A stretch of DNA of 64,000 bases from positions 248,001 to 312,000 of the forward strand of contig NW_024882304.1 in the NCBI RefSeq assembly GCF_019059575.1, in the 5' to 3' direction. The notes beneath the pieces are model-generated. The model saw nothing but the letters and a program-made list of their open reading frames with translations, ran no database searches and had not been told where the DNA came from. Position 1 is the stretch's first letter, and the number at the start of each line of letters is the position of its first letter. Position numbers and translations under genes: made by a program. The stretch is from Amphibalanus amphitrite. Its lineage: Eukaryota; Arthropoda; Thecostraca; Balanomorpha; Balanidae. This document shows positions 8,419 to 18,417 of the stretch, in pieces.

Positions 8419-11070
8419 CAGGGGGGCGACACGGCTATTCGCGCAATGTATTCATTTATGGGCCGCGCGGGGCCTCGCGATGACGCGGCTGGAGGCAACT
8501 GCTCAGCGTGCTAGGATACTTCTGGCGGGGCCGGGCGCTGAACGGTGTGCAATGAATGGGTTATTGTCGGGCAGACAGAGATGAGGCATTGAATTTGAAT
8601 TCACATCAGCAATCGGGTGGGGAAGGAGAACGTTTCTAATCGAGCTTGGGATGGAGAAAGCCGAAAATATCACGATCGGCTCATAGCTCCGACAGGGCCG
8701 GGTGCTGTACCATGTGTAATATATTTAGGCGGGCAGACAGACATGAGTTATTGGATTTAAATTCACCTTACCATCGGTTTCTGGTGAGGTTTGAAGACGT
8801 CTTTAGTCAAGCTCGGAGTGGGGCAATGGCCACTGGCGGATCCAGGGGAAGGCATTTGGGGCAAATGTCTTCCCCAACAACCAGGGCAGCGCCCGAAATC
8901 GATTTTCGAGAATAAATGAAAACTTCACAACTTTTCTGAGGAAATGTTGGTTAATCACACCGCACAGCAGTGCGCAAGGAATCGGAATCCGAGTTTTTTA
9001 AATTAATTCCGAGAAACCTTTTTGGGGTAAGCCCCAGGGGTGAAAAATTGTATCGTTTTGTCGTTGTCGACGACAACCGAGAAGACGAGCTTACGGCGAC
9101 CACGCGCAGCGTGGCGAGTCGTTCCGCTTAGCGCGGTTAGAAGCGCGCAATCCATTCGCCTCTGCCCACGCTACCCAGCCGCCTCTGCCCATGCAAACTA
9201 TTCTTTTCCCCTCCCCATAATGTACTCGCAGTTCTCGGGTCCGATACCTCCCGTACGCGGCGGCATCCCAGTGGAAAATGTCATGGTAGCTACAGACATA
9301 TTCCAACTCCCCGTGGCTATTTAGTATATACTGCGTCGTTCGACCATCGTTCAGACGGCGGACCGGCGACCTCATAAAGACGACCAATGGCATACCAGGT
9401 GGTCGCCGTGGTTGTCCCCTGGCAACACGTATCTGGTAAATCTAGTACCTTCCAGGATCACCCAAATCACGGTCCCGGCCGCACTGTACAGATGGCGAGC
9501 CGGTCCCTGCCCGCACCATTCAGCGCCGTCCCCGGCCGGCGGCCGGGGAGCGTCCCCTCCCGATCCGCCGGGGCTCCTTTTGTGACGTCTTACCTACCCC
9601 CCGGCGGCGCCTGAGGGTAGGTCGGCAGGGGGACCGCGTCAGTGCCGGTAATGTTTTGGTGCGGGGAGGACGCACCATGCCATTCCTACGAGTATATGCT
9701 GGCTCAGGACTTACGCGCCCTAAACCACCAAAAAGATTTGAATTAGGATATTCGCTCGCAGGGTCCGTGACGTCTGCACTTGAGCACTGTTCCAAGGTGA
9801 GTGGAAGTCGACCAGTGGCAGCGAAACTTTACCTACTGCTACCAAGATTGCTTAACTACTAACTGCGCTTGCTGTAAAAAAGTTAATAAGTTATGTGTAG
9901 ATAGGTCCGCCCCCTTTAAATCGTCCGGGCCCACCTTTCAAGTTGAAAATGCAGCCAAGAAAGGGTACGATTTAGCGATTCTTATCATTTGCATTGCACT
10001 GATACTGGATCTGCAAAATCTCACAGTTTTAACATAATGCCAAATGTATACACTTTTGCCTGTACATAGGTTAGGTATGTTATCCTGTCAAATTCAATAA
10101 GTCGACAACCAAATAAATCCGTTTTCCTTCGGACGACAACCAACGAATCACTTTTTTCAGCCCTGGTAAGCCCCCGCAGTGTCCAATACCGCTTCCTGGA
10201 TCCGCCAGTTGTGAATAAGTCACGGTCGATACCGAGCTTCGGCGGGACCAGGCGCTGTACACGTTGTTCTTTGAATGAAGAGGTGGACAGACACCTAGCC
10301 CCACATCCTACTGCTATGCCCGTGCTTCTGTGGGTGAAGCACTAAAGCATCACGGAATCCCAGAGGACCTGCGAGTCGACGAGGTGGCCGCTTTGGCCGC
10401 CGGGTACTGCAGCTCCCTGGAGTTGCCTGGCACCGATGGCAAAACAACAGCTCCGGCGGTGCCCCTATGGGCCGTAGTAATTAGTGAATTCCCGTAATTA
10501 TGTAGAGATCATATCCTCAATGATCTCCATTACCATTTTATATTCCTAAACAATATGACAGACCAATTTTGCTTGCCTACGTTCAGGCATTACCTCTGAT
10601 GGTCATACGCCCAGCACAACATGTGTTGTCTGTCAAACAACAATCGACGACGGGATCCCTTCTCATCATCTCTTAAGCCATCGGTTGTCAATTCACCCAC
10701 CCCGTTTCCCTAAAAATAGACGGTCAGATTCGGTCTGGGTCCTTACGACCCCTCTAAATTCGCCAGAGACGGGATCGGATCGCCTTCGACCACGGACGTC
10801 GGACGGGGTGATCGTTCCACGAATGTACGCACCATCCAGGCCTAGGATGCATCGAGGTTTAAAAGGATGCAGTCTGTAGATCAATCAACAAACAATGGTG
10901 GTATGCAACCACTTTAAAATATCTCCCTGGCTCCCGCAACGTTCCAACGCCCCCGTTATGCATTCGCCCTGTGTGTCCGCCGAGCCGGCTTGCCTCCAAT
11001 GACGTCATCGGCCGGCCGGCGGCGTTCAAGGTCAAACGGCTGGTGTCCTTACCTGGAGTTCTATAGCCTT
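8419..11070. mobile_element. 2.65-kb insertion, 9-bp target duplication
   Basis: Flanked by GGTTTCATA (8410-8418 and 11071-11079). It starts CAGGGGGGCG and ends TTCTATAGCCTT, close to the ends of the 438-bp insertion at 7687, so both probably belong to one family. No transposase is recognisable. Small open frames (for example 9040-9324, 9387-9614 and 9801-10037) have no features that support them. A nested candidate element lies at 8832-10209. The rest of the interval shows nothing I can name. Confidence 0.6.
8832..10209. mobile_element. candidate nested element with 15-bp inverted ends
   Basis: ACTGGCGGATCCAGG at 8832-8846 is repeated inverted at 10195-10209 (CCTGGATCCGCCAGT). Ends of the type CA(C/G)TGGCGGATCCAG are common on hAT-like elements of animals. 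I could not find a matching 8-bp target duplication, so the pair could also be the ends of two different copies. Confidence 0.45.
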
Positions 11071-11759
11071 GGTTTCATAGCGATTGATCATCGTTTTCAA
11101 CACAGTGTATATAAATACAGTGGCGGCAAATGCGCTTGGTCACGTGACCAAATCTGCACGTGCGGTTGTGGCGAGGGCACTTCCCGAAACTCTGGTGCCA
11201 ACGGCCTCGCGGCGCCCATAGAGAATACATGGGACCTTTTCTTTTATTTATTTATTTATTTATTTATTTATTCATATCGCCGACGGGAGGACCCATTAAA
11301 AGACGAAGTCGCACTTTTAAAACGAATAAGTTACATGCATAGGTACAAAAACGACACACTCGGGTAGGTATACATATAATAAAAGACCAATAAATAACCT
11401 ATCGTGTCTAAACCAAGCCGTTTAGTGCAAGGATACGACTGGTTTGAGATTCAGTAGTCTTTTGGCTACAAGTTGGCATAAGAAACGTATTTTTATCGGC
11501 AAAATTCGCAAAGTACCAGGTGGTTTTCCGATACCCTGCACGCCTCCTTACCCCCGGCGGCCGACCGGAGGAGTCAGTAGCGCTCCACTCACGACTTTTG
11601 GCGATAGCTCAAAACACCTTACAGCTAGAGGGCTGCTATTTGGCACACCTTATCTTTGCTTCCATACGCATCTTTGGAAACCAATTGCATTTCCGTCTCA
11701 GGTCAGGTCACTGACTTATGACGTCACACGTGAACCTCTGCAATAGTCCCAAAATACCG

Positions 11760-11920
11760 AAACTTCGCAATGCCCTCGGTGCCAGAGGAGCTGTCACAGC
11801 GAGATGATACTTACAGGAAATAGTATCCTCTAGGAGTCTCAAAACTTGTATATCTCAGATTTCTCCTAGAGGTCACATGAGGTCAGTCCGATCGCGCGAC
11901 GTCACCATTACAAGTCAATG
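11760..11920 (+). repeat. interspersed repeat copy (family also at 1-150)
   Basis: Contains 'gtatcctctaggagtctc', 'aacttgtatatct' and 'tgaggtcagtccgatc', ending at GACGTCAC. These match the minus strand of the window start. A nearby piece at 11700-11750 ('gacttatgacgtcac...gtgaacctctgca') recurs in diverged form at about 24375-24420. This is an old, non-coding family. Confidence 0.5.
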
Positions 11921-12506
11921 GGGAAAATATGGAAACTGTAATTTTGACGCCGAGAATGATCTAAACCTAGCTCAAGCACATGGAATCGCAATTTCATGCA
12001 ATTCTTGCAATGTCCAATGCTTCACTTTTGCATCTTTAACCTCGCGTGACGTCATTCATGACGTCACAAATGTCACAAGTTTTTTCGTCAAAAACTCCTG
12101 ATAAAATTGAGCTGGCAAGTCGGAAAAGTCGCCAATAGACTCGGGAAGACCTATCGAATCGAATGATATGCGATATAACCTCCTCCGACCAAGTTCGTGA
12201 CCTGAGTGCCTCTGACCTGGCTTTGATCCGATGTGAACACCTTATGTTGACCCCACCCAAACAAAAGTGTACCATTTTGACGCACCGGAGCATGACAAAC
12301 ATTATGGTACTAAAAGAGCGACTCTGCGCCGTTTTTTTGACAAAGTTATTTTTCAAAACCCGAAATCGTATTTTGGCCCTCGGGGCACTTGACCTGACCC
12401 TCAGAGGGCATCAGTTGACCTGAGACTTTTAAACCGTGCATCAATCGCTGCGTCCCCGGTCCCGTAACGGCACACATGAGGCTCGCCTTAATTGAGGCTA
12501 GCTCAA

Positions 12507-13011
12507 TTAAAGGGACTATCCCACCTTCTAAAATGTTGTTAAAACCAGTTAAATTGTGCCCGACTTTATAAATTGGATGACCAGGAACACGGTTCTGGCA
12601 TTTATTTTTCATTAAACATCTTAGGCTTCCCATATTCCAATCACAAACTTTCAAATATGTGACGTCACAGCCCAAAATTACCTCCTTCCCCAGGCCACAT
12701 TACTGTCATAAAGCTGATTCTTTTTACTCTGTAGGCACCACAACAAAGTTCAGACCAAGTTTTAAGCGATTTTTCAACGAACAAACCCATTTAAATCAGA
12801 ATGACTAAACGAGGTGACGTCACACTAACGGTCGCTCCATGTTGAAGATAGGGCCTTGTACAAGGCCCATTTTCAAATGAAGGGAACGAATTTCTTCAAC
12901 ACCAAGAGGCCGCGGGGGTTGCAACCTAGATAGATAGTGGTTTCTGAACCTCGCCGCAAACTTGGCTATCTCAACTCAAACCCCATGTTAAAGGTGGGAT
13001 AGTCCCTTTAA
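12507..13011. mobile_element. TTAA-flanked MITE with 17-bp inverted repeats
   Basis: Perfect terminal inverted repeats AGGGACTATCCCACCTT (12511-12527) and its complement (12991-13007) are flanked by TTAA on both sides (12507-12510, 13008-13011). The TTAA target is the hallmark of piggyBac-like elements. The interior is non-coding and contains TGACGTCA sites. The overall layout matches the MITE at 50800-51475. Confidence 0.75.
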
Positions 13012-13207
13012 GGCGAGGGAGTCGTACCCGCCCACTCTCGCGGCTGGGGCGTAGGTATGTAAAAAAAACTAAGAAGTCTGGTGATGATTGATGCAAGATT
13101 CTTACAGAAAATGGTAGATGAAGGTAGGGCATCAGTTATTAAAGATAGGTAAAAAACAAATTTGCAGCCCTCAGTAGCATTGATTTATGCATTAAGAGTT
13201 ATAGAAC

Positions 13208-13375
13208 CATAGGCGGCGGAACAGGGAGGGCACCGGGGCACCGTACCCCCTATAATTTTGGCATTTTAACATTAGCCCTATGGGCGTTGCATGGAAAGAA
13301 TCGGACCGAAAGTCGGCAGTGAAGGTGTTCACTGCCGTTCACCCCCTTAATTGAAGGTGTTCCGCCGCTATACTG
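13208..13375. mobile_element. 168-bp hAT-like MITE with 8-bp target duplication
   Basis: The target duplication TATAGAAC (13200-13207, 13376-13383) flanks an element beginning CATAGGCGGCGGAACA and ending TGTTCCGCCGCTATACTG. The near-inverted GGCGGCGGAACA ends and the 8-bp duplication fit hAT. A truncated copy lies at 23972-24112. Confidence 0.8.
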
Positions 13376-13383
13376 TATAGAAC

Positions 13384-13680
13384 AACTGTAAGCTGCAGGC
13401 TCAGCTTTTCAGTTTCTACCTATGCCTGCAAACACAATAAAATCAATGGAAGAGTAATAATAGATTAATTGCATTTTATTGATGCTATTCAAGTATCAAT
13501 GGTAACTATGTCACCGATGATTCAATATTATTTGCACGGTATCATTTACCACCACACGGCTAAATATCTAGTATCTAAAGTAATGCAGTAAAATAAGCTG
13601 CGCCACGTCTGTCGACAAAATCTGGTGCCAACTCAAGGTCACACGGAAAATGTGGTCACGTGACCAATGTCCGGCAGCTG
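13384..13680. other. no recognisable feature
   Basis: Non-coding interior of the 2.58-kb insertion. I see only the terminal 'ggtcacgtgacc' palindrome near its right end. Confidence 0.4.
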
Positions 13681-14317
13681 TTTTTCAATACGTTTTGATG
13701 TTGTAAAGAACATTGCGCCCCGCGCGAAATAAATTTTCAGATTAATTTTCATTATTAAGGAAATGGTACGGATCATCAGTTTTTGTTTGCTATTATCTGA
13801 TTACACATACATTTGTCTGCAAAATGATACAACACCGATTTCATTCCGTCAAGCCGTTTTCCAGCGGCATCGATTTTCCCGTCACAATGCACGAATTCGG
13901 TCATTTTTTCACATCCGGGGGTGCTGTCTTGCATGTGGCGCGTGCTATACAATGAAACCATATCAATACGCTAGTTCCATCTCTCCGCTATCCAGTGGTG
14001 AAAACCGCTTGTCGCGGCGCCCACCCGTTGCCGACTTATACAGCCGGGAAGCAGGCGCCGCAGGCCGGTTTTCGTCCGATGTTCGTTTTGACCGTTTTCT
14101 GTGTTAACCCTATGGCGCACGCGAGCGCGTGCTGACGGCGCACCCCTGGCCCGATCACCCCCAAATTTTAATACAGCGGTCACATCAAACCACAGATTGT
14201 GCCCACAAAATTTCACGCCGACACGCGGCGCCTTTCAGGCGCAATAAGACACATAAGGCATGACAGTCGCAGGCATGGAGATCGTACAGACATCTTATAA
14301 TTCATAATATAGACTAG

Positions 14318-16217
14318 AATACAGGTTTGCGACTCAGAGCCCAGAGGCGGATCCAGCTCAGAGTTTTTTGGGGGCAAACCATAACAATTTATCGATTCTT
14401 TCCATGCATCGTCCATAGGCGTACTGTTAAAATTATGCCGTGGGGGGGGGGGGGGGTAAATGCCCATTTTGCCCCCCCCCCTTGATCCGCCACTGTTGCG
14501 ACTTACGCATACTTTTTAGAGTTTAGGTGTGTGACTTACGCATATGTTTTAAAGTAGAAGTTTGCATACGCATACATACGCAAATGCTAATAGTGCTAAC
14601 TTATCCCTGCACTACCTCCTACACTATCCTACTCCTACACTAACTTAACCCTAAGCCACTTTACTCCTGCACTACACCTACTCCAACAATACCCCTACTC
14701 CAACCCCTGCCTAACCCTACTCAGCCCATATCGTACTCCTACTCACCCAGCTCTACCCCTACACTAACCCTACACAACCCTTCTTCTACACTTCCGCATA
14801 CACTGCCCCTACTTTACCCCTGTCCCAAGCCCTGCCACCACGTAACATCAACCCCTACCCTACCCTACCCTGCCCTATCCTACCCAACTCTACCCTACCC
14901 TACTATACCCTACCCCTACCCTACCCCCCCCCCCCCCCCCACCTTACCCTACCCTACTCTATCATACCCTACATATACTATCCCATACCCTACCCATACT
15001 CTTTTTCATACTCGACCGAAGCGGTGTTCCAAATTTGAATGCAATCGGCTTATTACTTCTTGAGATATAAAAGCGGTCCCTACACGTGCGTACACGCAAG
15101 TTGAAACTCCAGATGACTTGCGCCAGCCACCTGTCTAAAAAGAGTGTGCAAAATTTGAGCGACATCGACCCAGCCGTTTCTTAGATGGAGAAGCGGACCC
15201 TGTCACCTCACGTGTAAACGTGCAGTCGGTCAACCACATCTGTAACACACCAGTAAAACGCCTTTTGGGCGAAGAACGAGCGAGCGAGATAGTGAGCCCT
15301 GCACGTGCGCAAGGGCGAGAGGGTACTTCCAACGGGCTGGTGCAAAGCACCCTTCTAACCGGTCGCTAGCGGTGTGTCAAATTTGAACGCAATCGGCCCA
15401 GCCGTTCCTGAGATCTGGAAGCGGCATTCTGCACCTGTGCACGTGCAAGGGTCCAAAGTCCAAACTGACTTTTGCACGGCACCCTACTAACTGGTACCCA
15501 ACCGTGTACCAAATTTGAGCGCAATCGGCCCAGCCGTTCTCGAGATCTGGGAGCGCCCCCTGCACGTGCGCACGTGCTGTAGCACCCCAACTTTAACACA
15601 TGCAGATGAAACATCTGATGGAGACCTAACTGTGTACCGAGTTTCAAATCAATCGGCCCAACCGTTGTGCCGTTATTGAGGTTGCAATTTTGGGGTTCTT
15701 AAAAAATGTCCAACTTTACCACGCGCCACGTGCGGTGGTTCGCAAGAACGCATGGTGGCCATCACACCACAAAACTTTTACGTCCAAGTGACATTCAGTA
15801 AAGAAGACCACTTGTCAATCGGATGTCCCGTTCCTAAGATATTAGCTTTTGAAGAGCGTCCCCACGGCCGGACGGCCGGCCGGCCGGCCGGCCGCTCATA
15901 CTCAGGATTTTCCCTTAATTCAGTATAAACTCGCTCGCTCGCTGCGCTTGCTCGCTCGTAATGACCATGCATCGCCTGGTGAGTGGTCAGTGCCCTGCCC
16001 ACCGACAATCCAAGTTTCAGAGGATTCGGCCTAATGACATCTAAGTTATTGCTGTTTCAATGTTATGTTATTTGCTGTCAAGCGTTTATGTTAACTGTTT
16101 TCGAATTCCCCTAGGCGAGAGGTGGATTGCAGTCTTGCTGTGCTGACCATTGTCAAAAGTTCAAAGGCATGTCGGCAATAAGCCATCGATCGGAATTTGT
16201 CGGAAAATACGTCTAAC
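14318..16217 (+). repeat. array unit 3, diverged type with extra motif copies
   Basis: Starts with the type B head 'aatacaggttt', interrupted at once by a small hAT MITE. It then has a long, degenerate TACCC/CTACC-rich stretch (about 14590-15000, with a poly-C run near 14926-14940). The body carries six copies of the 'caaatttgagcgcaatcggc' motif (near 15028, 15150, 15378, 15508, 15640, 16010), more than the usual three. A CCGG run (15870-15892) is present. It breaks off after 'agccatcgatcgga' near 16217, where a type C unit follows without the usual tail. Confidence 0.7.
14335..14495. mobile_element. 161-bp hAT-like MITE with 8-bp target duplication
   Basis: Target duplication TTGCGACT (14327-14334, 14496-14503). 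The element begins CAGAG and contains AGGCGGATCCAGC near its left end; it ends TTGATCCGCCACTG. It contains poly-G and poly-C runs near 14443 and 14472. The 8-bp duplication and CAG...CTG ends fit hAT. Confidence 0.8.
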
Positions 16218-16343
16218 GTTAAATAGTTAGTATAACGTCACATTCCGCCACCTCGTGAATCTATGTATAGCACACCGGGCCCTCTTAGCAATTGCCGGCC
16301 GGCCGGATGCTACCTTCGGACAAAGGCGAGCGAAAAATATCGA

Positions 16344-16417
16344 CACTGACCGGCCGCGAACTCGCCGCCTCCGGATTTCCAGCCGGACACCCAATCCACT
16401 CAGCCACGCGGCCAGTG
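16344..16417 (-). tRNA. tRNA-like sequence, serine (GGA)-like, degenerate
   Basis: On the minus strand a 74-nt block has a 7-bp end stem (CACTGGC with GTCAGTG, one G-T pair), a good box A (TGGCTGAGTGG, 16396-16406) and an anticodon-arm-like TCCGG-CTGGAAAT-CCGGA whose loop would present GGA. The T arm keeps only 'GAGTTCG', and the loop is 8 nt rather than 7, so this is probably a tRNA-derived relic rather than a working tRNA. Homologous blocks occupy the same place in the other type C units. Confidence 0.45.
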
Positions 16418-16871
16418 GACGAGCGGCGAGTACTACGCGTATTGAAAGCACACGGTGGTATTTCCGTCATCCGGCCGCCGCGTTCAATGCCCGCCGCCGC
16501 TACGACGGAAAACGTACGTCAAAAACGGTACAATCATTGCGCTGTTTCTTAGAGCCCTTGTTGACTTTTTGAAAATATTTTGGGTGTGTAGTGATAAGAA
16601 AAGAATGCTCTTTAAAGCAATGGTAGATTTATAGCCATAGGTCTATGTTATCAGTACATTATGACGGTGTAAAGATGATGATACCGCTTAAACGTAAAAC
16701 TTGCAATTTGTAAGCGCTTAATTATAAAGATGTGCGAGTGAATGGCCGAAAATCTATGTTTTCTGAAAAGGCCCGATCCCATTGTAGTCCGTGAACTGCA
16801 TCCCGTGTCGATCAAAGGCACCGTTTTCAAATGCCAATGCATTTCCTGAAAAGTATAAAAAACGGCCCATT

Positions 16872-17985
16872 ATCAGATCTCCTAAAAGATACATTTTGAA
16901 AATTGTGATCTCGCCTTTTAACACATCCTGACACATTTAGCGACCATCCTCTTCTTTGAGAGTGTGATACAAAGTTAGATGACTGCGAATGTATGCAAGT
17001 AGCTTGTACCAATATTAACGATGCAAAAGAATAGAAATTATTAATAAGCATATTTGTGAGAGGAGTATGTGTGTGAGCTTGTAAAGAACGTTCTTAATGT
17101 TGTGTGTGTGTGTGTGGGGGGGGGGGTGTGTGTGGGGGGGGGGGGGTTGTGTTTGTGTGACTGACTATCGTGTGTATGATTGAGAAGTCGTGTGATTGTA
17201 AGTGGAATTGAGTTATTCAATTTGAAGCATGAGCAATAGCATATATATTACACATGGTACCTATTGCTTTGGACATGAGTAGTAAGTAACTTAATGAATG
17301 AATGAATGAATGAATGAATGAATGAATGAATGTACAGCTAAAGGAATGAGACAATGAAGACAATGACATTCATTGTCTCATTCCTTTAGCTGTACATTCA
17401 TTCATTCATTCATTCATTCATTCATTCATTCATTAAGTTACTTACTACTCATGTCCAAAGCAATAGGTACCATGTGTAATATATATGCTATTGCTCATGC
17501 TTCAAATTGAATAACTCAATTCCACTTACAATCACACGACTTCTCAATCATACACACGATAGTCAGTCACACAAACACAACCCCCCCCCCCACACACACA
17601 CCCCCACACACACACACACACAACATTAAGAACGTTCTTTACAAGCTCACACACATACTCCTCTCACAAATATGCTTATTAATAATTTCTATTCTTTTGC
17701 ATCGTTAATATTGGTACAAGCTACTTGCATACATTCGCAGTCATCTAACTTTGTATCACACTCTCAAAGAAGAGGATGGTCGCTAAATGTGTCAGGATGT
17801 GTTAAAAGGCGAGATCACAATTTTCAAAATGTATCTTTTAGGAGATCTGATGATGGGCTATGCCTGAAACTGTTATCTCTTTCTTCTCGGTCATAATTTA
17901 GAATACATTCATTATTATGAGGCTTCGGTTTTCTTTCATCATTATACTTATCATCATGAGCCTCAAACAAGCGCTTTCTCATATT
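16872..17985. mobile_element. 1.1-kb insertion containing a near-perfect palindrome
   Basis: A 12-bp direct repeat AAACGGCCCATT (16860-16871, 17986-17997) flanks it, suggesting target duplication. Inside, the left arm (about 16873-17358) and right arm (17369-about 17851) are reverse complements apart from homopolymer-length differences, with a 10-nt spacer. About 130 non-palindromic bases follow (17859-17985). No protein domain is seen; the 74-residue frame present in both arms is not supported. It may be a fold-back element or a twin-primed retrotransposed copy. Confidence 0.65.
16873..17851. repeat. inverted duplication (arms about 485 bp, spacer 10 bp)
   Basis: Arms meet around 17359-17368 ('gacaatgaca'). 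Each arm includes an AATG/CATT run (near 17294-17333 and 17396-17433) and GT/G or C/CA runs (about 17101-17150 and 17580-17622). The arms match base for base where I compared them outside the homopolymers. Confidence 0.85.
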
Positions 17986-18417
17986 AAACGGCCCATTTTT
18001 CAAGTTTATAGGCCATTTCTTTGCGTGTGGTGAGTGTTTTACAAAACTATGTGTTGCATACGCTAGGTCTGTTTCCGCTCTGTCGATCGGTGGTAACGCC
18101 GTGTCGCTGTGACCCTCCGTTGCCGAGATATACGCATAAGAGTCGAACCGTTTTTTTTCGGACGGTCGCCGTTTTCCGCGAGTAATGTTAAACCAATGGC
18201 GATCGTACCTCTTTTTTAAGACGCTGCCGACGACGTCCCCGTCGGCGGATGGCAACCAAATTTTGATACGATGGTTCGATTCACCTACAAAATACGCCCT
18301 CAAAATTTCATGCCGCTGCGCTGCACCGTTCCGGCGCTAGACACGCAAACAGCGATGACAGGTTTCGGCTGTGACCGACAACTTCTCTTTTATAATATAG
18401 GGGGATAGGGGGACTAG

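Larger units (their letters stand above)
11101..13681. mobile_element. 2.58-kb composite insertion with CACGTG-palindromic ends
   Basis: The unit breaks at 'ttttcaa' (11094-11100) and resumes at 'ttttcaa' (13682-13688), a 7-bp direct repeat (8 bp with one mismatch). The near-terminal palindrome GGTCACGTGACC occurs at both ends (within 11136-11150 and 13653-13667). The interior holds a (TTTA)n run at 11243-11271, several TGACGTCA-type sites, an old repeat also seen at the window start, and two nested MITEs (12507-13011, 13208-13375). No transposase was found. An 8-bp duplication and CA...TG ends would fit hAT. Confidence 0.55.
7110..14317 (+). repeat. array unit 2, type A, split by three insertions
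   Basis: Without the insertions at 7687-8124, 8419-11070 and 11101-13681 (each with its duplicated target bases), about 1.51 kb of unit remains, the normal type A length. The head begins after 'gactag' and the TACCC-rich stretch is at about 7300-7340. The unit resumes cleanly after each insertion. The hairpin GCGCCTTTCAGGCGC lies near 14229 and the tail ends in CTAG at 14317. Confidence 0.8.
16218..18417 (+). repeat. array unit 4, type C, split by a palindromic insertion
   Basis: Carries the type C landmarks: a tRNA-like block (16344-16417), 'aaaacggtacaatcattgc', the conserved core ('attttgggtg', near 16576) and 'tgcgagtgaatgg'. The insertion at 16872-17985 follows. It then resumes with 'ttataggccatttctttgcg' and ends in a tail with extra 'ggggatagg' before GACTAG at 18417. 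Its hairpin (GCACCGTTCCGGCGC, near 18331) has one mismatch. Confidence 0.75.

Noticed and set aside
8419-11070. A host gene in the 2.65-kb insertion
   Set aside because: Open frames are under 100 codons, overlap in different frames and strands, and show no domain or splice pattern that I can support.
17672-17896. A 74-codon gene present in both arms of the palindrome
   Set aside because: It appears twice only because the arms are inverted copies; the ends diverge at the palindrome edge and no domain is recognisable.
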